Notes under the pieces: model-generated | Told to the model about the DNA's origin: nothing | The model's input: the letters and a program-made list of their open reading frames with translations, nothing else | Database searches by the model: none | Shown: positions 33,400-45,124 of the stretch, piece by piece | Layout: the number at the start of each line of letters is the position of its first letter | Position numbering within the stretch: the stretch's first letter is position 1 | Assembly: GCF_004297125.1 (NCBI RefSeq) | Contig: NZ_SCVD01000037.1 | Coordinates: forward strand, 1-63,586 | Origin: Phenylobacterium sp. | Lineage (GTDB): Bacteria; Pseudomonadota; Alphaproteobacteria; Caulobacterales; Caulobacteraceae | DNA: 63,586 nucleotides | Direction: 5' to 3' | Program-made: the position numbers and the translations under genes

Positions 33400-34040
33400 G
33401 CTCGCAGCTCCAGGCTTCGGGTGGCCACCGGCAACGGGTCATGCACCGCCGCCAGGATCAGGCCGCCGCCGTCCAGGTGCCGTTTCATGAGGGCGCCGAA
33501 CCCCTCGCGCCAGCGGGCGTCGAGGGGGCTGAGCGGTTCGTCCAGCAGCCACAGCGGCCGCGGCGCAGCCAGCATGCGGGCCAGCGCCAGCCGGCGGCGC
33601 TGGCCGGCCGAAAGCCGTCGAACTTCGAGGTCCAGCAGCGGGACCAGGTCGAGAGCCTCGGCCGCTTCCTGCACGGCGGCCTGGGCCCCGCCCGTCCAGC
33701 GGCTCCAGAAGGTGAGTTCCTCCCGCGCCGTCCGCGCCGCCTTCAGCCCGTCCGCATGGCCTACCAGGTGCAGGCCCTCGCCCCGCGCGTCGGAAGCATC
33801 GACGGCGCCGAACCCGATCTCGCCCGCTTCCAGGCGAACGAGGCCGGCCACGGCGCGCAGCAGGCTGGTCTTGCCCGAGCCGTTCGGGCCGGTCAGCGCA
33901 CAGGCCTCGCCCGCCGCCAGCTCCAGGGAGACGCCCTCGAACAGCAGCCGGCCGCCTCTGCGAACGGCAGCATCCTTCAGCGATAGCTGCGTGATCAAGC
34001 TGTCATCCAGGCTTTTGGGAAGGTTCTTGGGCGCGCGCAT
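33396..34040 (-). CDS. ccmA: Heme exporter ATP-binding protein CcmA
   Basis: A 214-residue ABC ATPase: Walker A GPNGSGKTSLLRAVAGL, signature RRLSAGQRRRLALARML, Walker B PLWLLDEPLSPLD and the switch His in AAVHDPL. It powers release of holo-CcmE. The first 16 residues are an extension; a later start is possible. It is divergent from acnA and couples to ccmB. Confidence 0.94.
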   Translation of the reverse strand: MRAPKNLPKSLDDSLITQLSLKDAAVRRGGRLLFEGVSLELAAGEACALTGPNGSGKTSLLRAVAGLVRLEAGEIGFGAVDASDARGEGLHLVGHADGLKAARTAREELTFWSRWTGGAQAAVQEAAEALDLVPLLDLEVRRLSAGQRRRLALARMLAAPRPLWLLDEPLSPLDARWREGFGALMKRHLDGGGLILAAVHDPLPVATRSLELRA

Positions 34041-34196
34041 GGACGCCGCGATAGGTCGGGTCTATGAAGCGGCGGCCGCCGACGCTTGGGGGGAACCAAC
34101 GCCGCGCGGGGACGAACGCTGTGTGTCCGTCTCTGAAAGAGCGCGCGATCCCCTTTGGGTGTCAGGCCGGCAGCGAGCAGAAAGGATCTCCTCAAT

Positions 34197-36890
<2,694 letters not shown>

Positions 36891-36913
36891 GCTCGGATCA
36901 AGAACGACGAAGG

Positions 36914-36944
36914 GGGCGGCCGCAGCGATGCGGCCGCCCTTTTT
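36914..36944 (+). terminator. Terminator of acnA
   Basis: A 10-bp perfect stem GGGCGGCCGC/GCGGCCGCCC with a 6-nt loop is followed by TTTTTC. The T tract touches the stop codon of the convergent gene at 36944. Confidence 0.9.
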
Positions 36945-37468
36945 CATTTCGGCGGCCGGATCGTGGCCTTGATGCCGCCCTTGGCGAGTTCCGGCGTGAG
37001 GCGTCGTGTCAGGTCAGCCCCGAATTCGGCGTCGGCGCTGGCCTCGCCGGCGGCCGCCAGACGACGGCTCGCCGCCGCGATCTCGGCCTTGCCGACGGCG
37101 CACACGGCCGCCTCGGCGGTCAACGGCAGGGTCTCGATTCCGCGTTCCTGGTCCTTAAGCCGCACGGTGTAGCGCTCACCGCAGGCCAGCTTGCCGCTGA
37201 TCGACTCGAAACACGGCTCGCGCTCCAGATAGACCGTCACCACCCATTGGCAGAAGACGGGCGGGGGCGGCGCCTCCGGCGTGGCCGGCGCCTGACGCGC
37301 CTCGACGTCGGTGCGGACGAAGAGCTGGTAGCGGATCAGGGCGTTCTCGGCCTGCTTGCCCTTGGCGAGCAGCAGCGGCACGTCCTTGCGGGCGACCTGC
37401 AGATAGCTGGCGTCGGTGCGGACGATCTCCGGAGGCGGAGGCGGAGGGGGCGGCGGGGCCTGAAACAC
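36944..37468 (-). CDS. Hypothetical proline-rich protein
   Basis: The 174-residue protein starts MFQAP followed by eight or more prolines, then a soluble region with VARKDVPLLLAKGKQAENALIRYQL, paired cysteines (VFCQW, EPCFES, LACGE, AAVCAVG) and an alanine-rich helix. There is no clear signal peptide. No family was recognised. It is convergent with acnA and shares its terminator. Confidence 0.6.
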   Translation of the reverse strand: MFQAPPPPPPPPPEIVRTDASYLQVARKDVPLLLAKGKQAENALIRYQLFVRTDVEARQAPATPEAPPPPVFCQWVVTVYLEREPCFESISGKLACGERYTVRLKDQERGIETLPLTAEAAVCAVGKAEIAAASRRLAAAGEASADAEFGADLTRRLTPELAKGGIKATIRPPK

Positions 37469-37592
37469 GGCGTCTCCTCGAGGCGGGTCGGCAGCTTAGC
37501 GCGCCGACGAACCTCCGCCAGGGCCCGCGCCGACCCCAACTCACGCCTTCTTGAGATTTACAGCCCCCGGAACACGCCCTAAGTCCAAAGCG

Positions 37593-38288
37593 ATGCGGAA
37601 GGCCGCGCTTATCAGCCTGTTCCTGCTCGCCTGGCCCCTGGGCGCGGCGGCCAAGCCCCCGGTGCTCGTGGAGCTGTTCACGGCGCAGGGCTGTGGCTCG
37701 TGCAATGACGCCAACGGCTATCTCGGCAAGCTGGCCGAGCGGCCCGGCGTCCTCGCGCTCACCTACTCCGTCGATTATTGGGACTACCTCGGCTGGACCG
37801 ACACCTTCGCCCGGCCGGAGTACGCCGAGCGACAGAAGGCCTATGTCAGCCGCCTGAAGCTGCGCGAACCCTATACGCCGCAGGTGATCGTCGATGGCCA
37901 TGAGGAGGCGCAAGGGCTCAAGACCGCCGAGGTCGAGCGCCTGGTCCGCGCCGCCGCCGCCGCCCCGCGCAATCCGCCGGACATCCGGTTCGTCGGCGCT
38001 CGCCGGGTGGACGTGGGTTCCGGTCGGGTGGCCAAGGGCGGCGCCGAAGTCTGGCTGATCCGCTACGACCCCCGGGCTGTCGAAGTAGCGGTCAGGGCTG
38101 GCGACAATCGCGGCGAGACGGTGGTGCAGAAGAACGTCGTGCGCGAGATCCGCCGCCTGGGAAGCTGGCGCGGCAAGCCCCAGGCCTACCGGCTGCCGGC
38201 GGCGGCCGACGACGGGCTGAAGACGGTGGTGGTGGTGCAGGGGCCCCGTGGCGGCCGCGTGCTGAGCGTGGCCCTGCGCAAGTCCTGA
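37593..38288 (+). CDS. DUF1223 secreted thioredoxin-like protein
   Basis: This 231-residue protein has a signal peptide (1-21, GAAAK) and a DUF1223 domain: VELFTAQGCGSCNDANGYLGKL with a CGSC pair at about residues 35-38, YSVDYWDYLGWTDTFARPEY and YTPQVIVDGHEE. DUF1223 proteins have a thioredoxin-like fold and are presumed periplasmic redox proteins. ATG 37593 gives the signal peptide. Confidence 0.87.
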   Translation: MRKAALISLFLLAWPLGAAAKPPVLVELFTAQGCGSCNDANGYLGKLAERPGVLALTYSVDYWDYLGWTDTFARPEYAERQKAYVSRLKLREPYTPQVIVDGHEEAQGLKTAEVERLVRAAAAAPRNPPDIRFVGARRVDVGSGRVAKGGAEVWLIRYDPRAVEVAVRAGDNRGETVVQKNVVREIRRLGSWRGKPQAYRLPAAADDGLKTVVVVQGPRGGRVLSVALRKS

Positions 38289-38590
38289 GGCCAGGGCCGG
38301 CTTCCCGGGCGGGACGGCTCCGGACATGCGTCAGCCCGCGCGGCTGGAGAGGCACCGCGCGGGCTTGCGCTTGGGGTAGACAGTTGGAGTGTCGGTTGGC
38401 CAACCGCCGATCCAGGGGGGCTGGGGGGGCTGTTCAGGATCCGGGACCAACAGTCTCTGACCAACCGACGATGTGAATATCGGGGGCGCATCGGGCGGGC
38501 GATGGACCAAATTGAGGTCATTTCTGGGCCGAGCTAGGCCGCCAATTCTGGGGTGGCCGGACTCAAAAAATTCATACAGGCTCGGTTGCG
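38289..38590. other. Gene-free stretch of about 300 bp
   Basis: No coding frame is supported. It contains a 12-bp palindrome GGTTGGCCAACC (38394-38405), two long G runs, and repeated ccaaccg words. It may hold the promoter of the DUF2794 gene. A small RNA is possible but not shown. Confidence 0.4.
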
Positions 38591-38926
38591 ATGGCATTCG
38601 AACAGAGCCCCGCGGCCCCGCGCCAGGCCGGCGTGTTCTTTGAGCGGCGCGAACTGGAGCGACTCCTCCGCCTCTATGGACGCATGGTCGCCGCAGGCGA
38701 GTGGCGCGACTACGGCATGGACAGCCTGCGGGAGTCCGCCGTCTTCTCGGTCTTCCGCCGCAGCGCCGAGGCCCCCCTCTACCGCATCGAGAAGCATCCC
38801 GCCCTGGCCCGCAAGCAGGGCGCCTGGGCGATCGTGGGGCAGGGCGGCCACATCCTGAAACGCGGCCACGACCTGGAGCAGGTGCTTCGGTTCTTCGACA
38901 AGGGCCGGTTCTCGGTCGTCGAGTAG
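38591..38926 (+). CDS. DUF2794 family protein
   Basis: The 111-residue protein matches the DUF2794 pattern found in alphaproteobacteria: FERRELERLLRLYGRMVAAGEWRDYGMD, AVFSVFRRSAEAPLYRIEKHP and GHILKRGHDLEQVLRFFD. The function is unknown. It ends next to the terminator of the convergent Bax inhibitor gene. Confidence 0.88.
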   Translation: MAFEQSPAAPRQAGVFFERRELERLLRLYGRMVAAGEWRDYGMDSLRESAVFSVFRRSAEAPLYRIEKHPALARKQGAWAIVGQGGHILKRGHDLEQVLRFFDKGRFSVVE

Positions 38927-38941
38927 CTGGCCAAAGAAAAA

Positions 38942-38963
38942 CCCCGGCGGTCGCCCGCCGGGG
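38942..38963 (-). terminator. Terminator of the Bax inhibitor-1 gene
   Basis: A perfect 9-bp stem CCCCGGCGG/CCGCCGGGG with a 4-nt loop is followed on the minus strand by TTTTTC. It lies 28 nt beyond the stop codon of the minus-strand gene. Confidence 0.88.
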
Positions 38964-38991
38964 TCCTTCGTTCGCGGTGCTGCGTCGAGAC

Positions 38992-39738
38992 CTAGCGGCG
39001 GTCGCCGAAGATCTGCAGCAGGAATTGGAACAGGTTGATGAAGTTGATGTAGAGGCTGAGCGCGCCGTAGTTGGTCGCCACGCCCATGGCCGCCTGGTCG
39101 CCGCCCAGCTCGTAGTACTGCATCTTCAGACGCTGGGTGTCGTAGGCGATCAGGCCGGCGAAGATGAACACGCCCAGCACGCTGATGATGAACTGCATCA
39201 TCGAATTCTGCAGGAACATGTTCACCACCGAGGCGATGACCAGGCCGATCACGCCAACGATCAGGAAGCTGCCGAACGCGGTCAGGTCCTTCTTCGTGGT
39301 GTAGCCGACCAGGCTGAGCCCGCCGAAGGCGACGGCCGTGATCAGGAAGGTCGAGGCGATCGAGCCGCCGGTATAGACCAGGGTGAGCCCGCCGAGGCCT
39401 GCGCCGATCAGGGCCACGATGGTCCAGTAGAAGATGCCGGCGCTGCGAGGCGTCGCGTTCTTCATCGCGAACATGCCGAACAGGATCACGCCCAGGGGTG
39501 CGAAGGCGACGATCATGCCCAGGACGGTCATGCCGTAGCCGCGCGCCGTCTGCACGTAGAGCAGGTCGCGAACGGGCGGGAATTGGCCGGTGACGTACGC
39601 CAGGGCGGCCGAGAGCACGAGGCCCAGCGCCACCTTGTTGTAGACGCCCAGCATGAAGCTGCGGAGGCCCGCGTCCACCGACATGTCGGCGCGATCCGCC
39701 GGGATCGAGCGCGCGTAGCCGCGGTTGAAGTCGCTCAT
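38992..39738 (-). CDS. Bax inhibitor-1/YccA family membrane protein
   Basis: The 248-residue protein has seven membrane helices and BI-1 family marks: LRSFMLGVYNKVALGLVLSA near the start, FGGLSLVGYTTKKDL, and VFIFAGLIAYDTQRLK near the end, where the D of YDTQ is part of the pH sensor. BI-1/YccA proteins are calcium-leak or protease-interacting membrane proteins. It is a single-gene unit. Confidence 0.92.
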   Translation of the reverse strand: MSDFNRGYARSIPADRADMSVDAGLRSFMLGVYNKVALGLVLSAALAYVTGQFPPVRDLLYVQTARGYGMTVLGMIVAFAPLGVILFGMFAMKNATPRSAGIFYWTIVALIGAGLGGLTLVYTGGSIASTFLITAVAFGGLSLVGYTTKKDLTAFGSFLIVGVIGLVIASVVNMFLQNSMMQFIISVLGVFIFAGLIAYDTQRLKMQYYELGGDQAAMGVATNYGALSLYINFINLFQFLLQIFGDRR

Positions 39739-39854
39739 TTGAGCAAGGCCCTATGATGCGCGTCCCAAACCGGACGCAGGTGAAATATCGTTTCGCTGCG
39801 TGTCGGAAGCAAGGCCCATCACGCACGATACGGTGAACGCGTTAGGATACATGT

Positions 39855-40391
39855 ATGATCCGCCTCTTCGCAGCCCTGTCCATTCCCCCGGAGATCGGCC
39901 GCGGCCTGCTGGCGCGGCAGGCCGGAATCGAGGGCGCGCGCTGGCGGCCCCTGGAGGCGCTGCACGTGACGCTGCGGTTCTTTGGCGAGATACGGCAGGA
40001 CGTCGCCCGTGACCTGGACTCCGAGCTGATGGGGATCGGCGGGCGGCCGTTCGAGATCGGTCTGGCCGGCGCCGGTTCGTTCGCCGACGGGCCGGAGATC
40101 AACGCCGTCTGGGCTGGGGTCACCGAGAACGCCGAGTTGCGCCGGCTGGCCGAGGCCTGCGAGAGCGCCGCCCGGCGGGTGGGCCTGAAGCCCGAGAAGC
40201 GCAACTATCGCCCCCACGTGACGCTGGCCTATCTGCGCCGGCCGGATCCCGGCCAGGTGGCGGCCTGGATCCAGGCCAACAACCTGCTGAAGTCGCCGCC
40301 CATCGCCATCGACCGCTTCGGCCTCTATTCCAGCATCCTGGGCCGCGAAGGCTCGCACTACCGCCTCGAGGCGGAGTATCCGCTAGCTTAA
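39855..40391 (+). CDS. thpR: RNA 2',3'-cyclic phosphodiesterase (2'-5' ligase-like)
   Basis: A 178-residue 2H phosphoesterase with the two HxT-type motifs: LHVTLRFFGE (residues about 36-45) and PHVTLAYLRR (about 117-126). ThpR opens 2',3'-cyclic phosphates and can join 2'-5' ends. Its 3' end overlaps the DUF2237 gene by four bases. Confidence 0.92.
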   Translation: MIRLFAALSIPPEIGRGLLARQAGIEGARWRPLEALHVTLRFFGEIRQDVARDLDSELMGIGGRPFEIGLAGAGSFADGPEINAVWAGVTENAELRRLAEACESAARRVGLKPEKRNYRPHVTLAYLRRPDPGQVAAWIQANNLLKSPPIAIDRFGLYSSILGREGSHYRLEAEYPLA

Positions 40392-40780
40392 GCCTCCACC
40401 GCGTAGTCCTTCAGGACCCCCAGGGGCACGATGGCCAGGGTTTCCTCATGGGTGCTTTCCAGCACCACCTGCGGCGCGGCGCCGGCGTCGAGGGCCTCCT
40501 TCCAGCGCGGTGCGCAAAGGCACCAGCGGTCGCCGGGCTTCAGGCCCGAGAAGCCCAGGTCCGGCCGCGGGGTCGAAAGGTCGTTGCCCACGCTCTTGGA
40601 GTAGCTGAGGAACTCGGCGGTCATCACGGCGCAGACCGTGTGCATCCCCACATCGTGCGGTCCGGTCTCGCAGCAGCCGTTGCGGAAGAAGCCGGTGACG
40701 GGTTCGAGCGAGCAGGGAAGCAGTTCCTCGCCCAGAACGTTGCGGGCGCCGGCGTCGTAGCGGATCGGGCGTGTGGCCAT
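40388..40780 (-). CDS. DUF2237 family protein
   Basis: The 130-residue protein matches DUF2237: NVLGEELLPCSLEPVTGFFRNGCC, DVGMHTVCAVMT, LSYSKSVGNDLSTPRPDLGFSGLKPGDRWCLCAPRW. Conserved cysteines and the GMHTVC motif are present. The function is unknown. It is divergent from the CitE-like gene. Confidence 0.9.
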   Translation of the reverse strand: MATRPIRYDAGARNVLGEELLPCSLEPVTGFFRNGCCETGPHDVGMHTVCAVMTAEFLSYSKSVGNDLSTPRPDLGFSGLKPGDRWCLCAPRWKEALDAGAAPQVVLESTHEETLAIVPLGVLKDYAVEA

Positions 40781-40840
40781 GGGCCCATCCTAAACGCTAA
40801 GACTTGCGCATCGCCAATGCGCGAAGGAGCTGCAATCCAC

Positions 40841-41710
40841 ATGAACCCGTCCGCACGCCCCCGCCGCAGCGCCCTCTACCTGCCGGCGTCCAATGCGCGG
40901 GCGGTCGACAAGGCCCGGTCCCTGCCGTGCGACGTGGTGATCCTGGACCTGGAGGACGCCGTGGCCCCCGACGCCAAGGCCGAGGCCCGGGCGGCCGCTG
41001 TCGAGGCGGTGAGGGCCGGCGGCTTTGGCGGGCGCGAGGTGGTGATCCGGGTGAACGGCCTCGACACCCCCTGGGGCGCCGAAGACATGGCCGCCGCGGC
41101 GGGCGCGAAGCCGGACGCCGTCCTGGTCCCGAAGGTCTCGGCGCCGGCGGACCTGTCGGCGGCGCGGACCCGGCTGGGCGAGGGCCTGCCGATCTGGGCG
41201 ATGATCGAGACCTGCGCGGCCATGTTCCGGCTGGACGCCCTGGGCGCGGAATCCGTGAACGTGGGCGTCGAGGCCTGGGTGATCGGCTCCAACGACCTGG
41301 CCAAGGAGATGCGCTGCGTCCTCACCGTCGGCCGGGAGCCGCTGCTGGCCGCCCTGTCGCTGAGCCTGATGGCGGCGCGCGCGCACCGGCTGGCGATCCT
41401 GGACGGGGTGTTCAACGAGATCGCCGACGCGGATGGCCTGGCCCGGCAGTGCGCCCAGGCCGCGGCCTTCGGCTTCGACGGCAAGAGCCTGATCCATCCC
41501 AGCCAGGTGGAGCCCGCCAACGCCGCCTTCACGCCGGACCCGGCCGCGGTGGCGTGGGCCCGGACCGTGGTCGGCGCGTTCGGCCTGCCCGAGAACGCCG
41601 GCAAGGGCGTGCTGAAGGTGGATGGCCGGATGGTGGAGCGCCTGCACTTCGCGGAGGCCAAACGCCTGCTTTCCGTGGCCGAGGCCATCGCCGCGCGGGA
41701 GGCCGCATGA
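40841..41710 (+). CDS. CitE-like HpcH/HpaI aldolase (CoA ester lyase)
   Basis: The 289-residue TIM-barrel enzyme resembles malyl-/citramalyl-CoA lyase-type CitE proteins: RRSALYLPASNARAVDKA, VVILDLEDAVAPDAK (metal-binding E/D), EVVIRVNGLDTPWG, IWAMIETCAAMFRL and FGFDGKSLIHPSQVEPAN. It should cleave or form a 3-hydroxyacyl-CoA such as malyl-CoA; the exact substrate is not readable. ATG 40841 gives the family start; the long upstream frame is antisense of DUF2237. Overlaps the next gene by ATGA. Confidence 0.88.
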   Translation: MNPSARPRRSALYLPASNARAVDKARSLPCDVVILDLEDAVAPDAKAEARAAAVEAVRAGGFGGREVVIRVNGLDTPWGAEDMAAAAGAKPDAVLVPKVSAPADLSAARTRLGEGLPIWAMIETCAAMFRLDALGAESVNVGVEAWVIGSNDLAKEMRCVLTVGREPLLAALSLSLMAARAHRLAILDGVFNEIADADGLARQCAQAAAFGFDGKSLIHPSQVEPANAAFTPDPAAVAWARTVVGAFGLPENAGKGVLKVDGRMVERLHFAEAKRLLSVAEAIAAREAA

Positions 41711-42342
41711 GGCTGGCCGCGGCGGTGATGCTGGCCGCGCTCGTCGCGGCGCCGGCGCAGGCCCAACCGGCCCCCGCCGACGCGATCGACCTCCTGCTGC
41801 GCCCGCCGCCCAAGGACGTCGACGTCGAGGAGCCCGACACCGCGGCCACGGGCTCGAAGGTGGATCCCGACCCCGACCTGCCCGGCGGCCCGCAACCCTA
41901 CCGGCCCTACGTCCCCCCGCCGCACCCGACCCTGACCGCGCCGGTGTTCGTCAACGAGACCGGCAGGAACCCCGACCCGCCGCCCACCTCCGCCGAAGCC
42001 GCCTACGACAGCCGCCTGCGCTCGTCGGCCGCGTCGGTGCAGGGCTTCCTCGGACCGATGGACGGCGGCTGGACCCTGGCGGCGGACAGCCAGCCGCTCT
42101 ACGCCTTCCAGCTTGTCGACAAGAACGGCTCGGTCGAGGGCGCCTGGCGGGACCTGCGCCGGCCCGGCGCGGTCGACGCTTCCGGCTTCTTCGAAATCGT
42201 CGAGCGCACGGGCGGCGACCTGACCTTCCGCTTCGAGGGCGGCGGGGTCGCGGTGCTGCACCCCGAAGGCGGCCACTGGTCCGGCCGGCTCACCGAGGGT
42301 GGCCGCAGCGAAGCCGTCAGCCTGACGCGGCGGGCGCCTTAA
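41707..42342 (+). CDS. Exported hypothetical protein
   Basis: A 211-residue protein with a signal peptide (1-19, AQAQP), a proline-rich acidic linker to about residue 80, and a small beta-rich C-terminal domain (GFLGPMDGGWTLAADSQPLYAFQLVDK, GDLTFRFEGGGVAVLHPEGGHWSGRLTEGG). No family was recognised. It is coupled to the CitE-like gene by a four-base overlap. Confidence 0.65.
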   Translation: MRLAAAVMLAALVAAPAQAQPAPADAIDLLLRPPPKDVDVEEPDTAATGSKVDPDPDLPGGPQPYRPYVPPPHPTLTAPVFVNETGRNPDPPPTSAEAAYDSRLRSSAASVQGFLGPMDGGWTLAADSQPLYAFQLVDKNGSVEGAWRDLRRPGAVDASGFFEIVERTGGDLTFRFEGGGVAVLHPEGGHWSGRLTEGGRSEAVSLTRRAP

Positions 42343-42758
42343 AGTCCGAGGACGCCCCGGGCCGTCGCCATGGCCCTCGCCAGGTCCTCCGCTCCGTAGG
42401 CCTCCGCCGTCCCCACGCCCCACACCGGCCCCGGCCACGCGGCATCGTCCGCCCGGCGCCCCACGACGTGGACATGCAGCTGCGGCGTCACGTTGCCGAG
42501 CTGGCCGACATTGAGCTTTTCGACCCGCCGGCCGAGCGCCGATCCCACGGCGCGCACCGCCAGGCCGGCCCGGACGATCTCTTCCGTCAGCGCCGCCCGG
42601 TCGTTCGGCGACAGGTCTTCCAGCTCCCGGGCGCCGGCGATCCGCGGGATCAGGACGATCCAGGCGTAACGGGCATCGGCCTGCAGGCGGGCGTGGCTGA
42701 GCGCCAGGTCGCCGAGGGCTTCGGAGGTCGGGGGAAAGGCCGGATGGAGCTCGAACAT
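42339..42758 (-). CDS. HIT domain protein
   Basis: A 139-residue HIT-superfamily protein. The active-site motif reads Q-L-H-V-H-V-V (in NVTPQLHVHVVGRR), where the first histidine of the usual H-x-H-x-H is glutamine, as in one proteobacterial HIT subgroup that also shares the WPGPVWG ending. It would hydrolyse or transfer nucleotides; the substrate is unknown. ATG 42758 (MFELHPAF) is preferred. Confidence 0.85.
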   Translation of the reverse strand: MFELHPAFPPTSEALGDLALSHARLQADARYAWIVLIPRIAGARELEDLSPNDRAALTEEIVRAGLAVRAVGSALGRRVEKLNVGQLGNVTPQLHVHVVGRRADDAAWPGPVWGVGTAEAYGAEDLARAMATARGVLGL

Positions 42759-42837
42759 GGTCCCCTGCGCGTGCGGCATTGCAGCATTTGCCTCAAACGG
42801 CTACGCACCCGCCGACATATCAGCAAGGAGCAGTATC

Positions 42838-43821
42838 ATGGCGAAGCAGCCCATTCGCGTGGCGGTCACCGGCGCGGCCGGCAACATCGGTTACGCGCTG
42901 CTGTTCCGGATCGCCTCGGGCCAGATGTTCGGCGCCGACCAGCCGCTGATCCTGCAACTGCTCGAGATCCCCGTCGAAGGTCCGCAGAAGGCGCTGAAGG
43001 GCGTGGCGATGGAGATCGACGACTGCGCGTTTCCGCTGGTCCAGAGCATGGTCCTGACCGGCGAGGCCGACGTGGCCTTCAAGGACGCGAACTGGGCCCT
43101 GCTGGTGGGCTCCAAGCCCCGTGGTCCCGGCATGGAGCGCGCCGACCTCCTGAAGGACAACGGCAAGATCTTCATCGCCCAGGGCCAGTCCATCGACAAG
43201 GTGGCCGCCGACGACTGCCGCGTGGCGGTGGTGGGCAACCCCTGCAACACCAACGTGATGATCGCCGCCAGCCAGGCCAAGCGCCTGCCGAAGGACCGTT
43301 TCACCGCCATGGTTCGCCTCGACGAGAACCGCGGCCGCGCCCAGCTTGCGCAGAAGGCCGGCGTCTCGATCGACCAGGTCAGTGACCTGTTCATCTACGG
43401 CAACCACAGCCCGACCATGTTCGCCGACTTCACTCACGCCAAGATCGGCGGCAAGGACGCCGCGTCGGTCATCGGCGACGAAGCCTGGCTGAAGAACGAC
43501 TTCCTGCCGGCGGTGGGCAAGCGCGGCGCGGCGATCATCGAGGCCCGCGGCGTGTCGTCGGCCGCCTCGGCCGCCAACGCCCTGGTCGACCACGTGCGCG
43601 ACCTGGTGACCCCGGGCGCGATCCACTCGGTCGCGGTGGAAAGCCAGGGCCGCTACGGCTTCGCCGACGGCGTCTGGGCCGGCATGCCGGTGAAGACCAC
43701 CGCCACCGGCTACGACGTCCTGACCAACTATGAGATGGACGACTTCGCCAAGTCGAAGATCAAGATCACCAACGACGAACTGGTCGGCGAACGCGACACC
43801 GTGAAGGAAATGCTGGCCTAA
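42838..43821 (+). CDS. mdh: Malate dehydrogenase (cytosolic-like type)
   Basis: This enzyme interconverts malate and oxaloacetate. The 327-residue protein has the NAD loop AVTGAAGNIGYALLFRIASG, VGSKPRGPGMERADLL, NPCNTNVMIA, VRLDENRGRAQLA and the catalytic His in YGNHSPTMFAD. This is the group-2, cytosolic-like MDH, not the LDH-like MDH that Caulobacter and many alphaproteobacteria use. A hairpin follows the gene. Confidence 0.95.
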   Translation: MAKQPIRVAVTGAAGNIGYALLFRIASGQMFGADQPLILQLLEIPVEGPQKALKGVAMEIDDCAFPLVQSMVLTGEADVAFKDANWALLVGSKPRGPGMERADLLKDNGKIFIAQGQSIDKVAADDCRVAVVGNPCNTNVMIAASQAKRLPKDRFTAMVRLDENRGRAQLAQKAGVSIDQVSDLFIYGNHSPTMFADFTHAKIGGKDAASVIGDEAWLKNDFLPAVGKRGAAIIEARGVSSAASAANALVDHVRDLVTPGAIHSVAVESQGRYGFADGVWAGMPVKTTATGYDVLTNYEMDDFAKSKIKITNDELVGERDTVKEMLA

Positions 43822-43828
43822 GGCTCGG

Positions 43829-43862
43829 GCCCGCCTTCTCCCTTCGAGGGAAGAAGGCGGGC
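43829..43862. terminator. Hairpin between mdh and the convergent SDR gene
   Basis: A 10-bp outer stem GCCCGCCTTC/GAAGGCGGGC plus a 3-bp inner CCC/GGG stem around a ttcga loop. It lies 8 nt past mdh and 12 nt before the SDR stop. No T tract; it may be a bidirectional terminator or a palindromic repeat. Confidence 0.6.
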
Positions 43863-43873
43863 CTGGCTGAACC

Positions 43874-44653
<780 letters not shown>

Positions 44654-44707
44654 GGACGCGCCGCTCCCATATGATGGCGTGAGTAATTTCGGCGAAGCCT
44701 TAGCCCG

Positions 44708-45124
44708 ATGAGCGCCAGCAAAAAAGCGTCACCCGACGTCACCTTCGATCCGGAGGCGGAGATCGCCCCCGGCCGCGCCCTCGTGCCGGCGGTGATGAAG
44801 CTGAACGAACGGCGTGTGGACGAGGGCTTCTGGCCCAAGATGCGGCGCGTCGTGGCCAAGGTTCCCTTCGCCAAGGAGGCGCTGTCGGTCTGGTACTGCG
44901 CCAAGGACGACGACACGCCCCTGGCCGCCAAGGGGATGATGCTGGCGGCCCTCGCCTATTTCGTGATGCCGGTGGACGCGGTCCCGGATTTCATCGCCGG
45001 CCTCGGCTACACCGACGACGCGGCGGTCTTCACCGCCCTGCTGGCCCTGCTCGGCCGCAACCTGAAGCCCAAACACAAGCAGGCCGCCCAGCGGGACATC
45101 GAGCGGCTTCGGGGAGAGAATTAG
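44708..45124 (+). CDS. DUF1232 (YkvA-type) membrane protein
   Basis: A 138-residue protein with the DUF1232 core (PLAAKGMMLAALAYFVMPVDAVPDFIAGLGYTDD, about residues 77-110), where the PxDxxPD motif is conserved, followed by a hydrophobic stretch. The function is unknown. Its 3' end overlaps the EamA gene by four bases. Confidence 0.88.
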   Translation: MSASKKASPDVTFDPEAEIAPGRALVPAVMKLNERRVDEGFWPKMRRVVAKVPFAKEALSVWYCAKDDDTPLAAKGMMLAALAYFVMPVDAVPDFIAGLGYTDDAAVFTALLALLGRNLKPKHKQAAQRDIERLRGEN

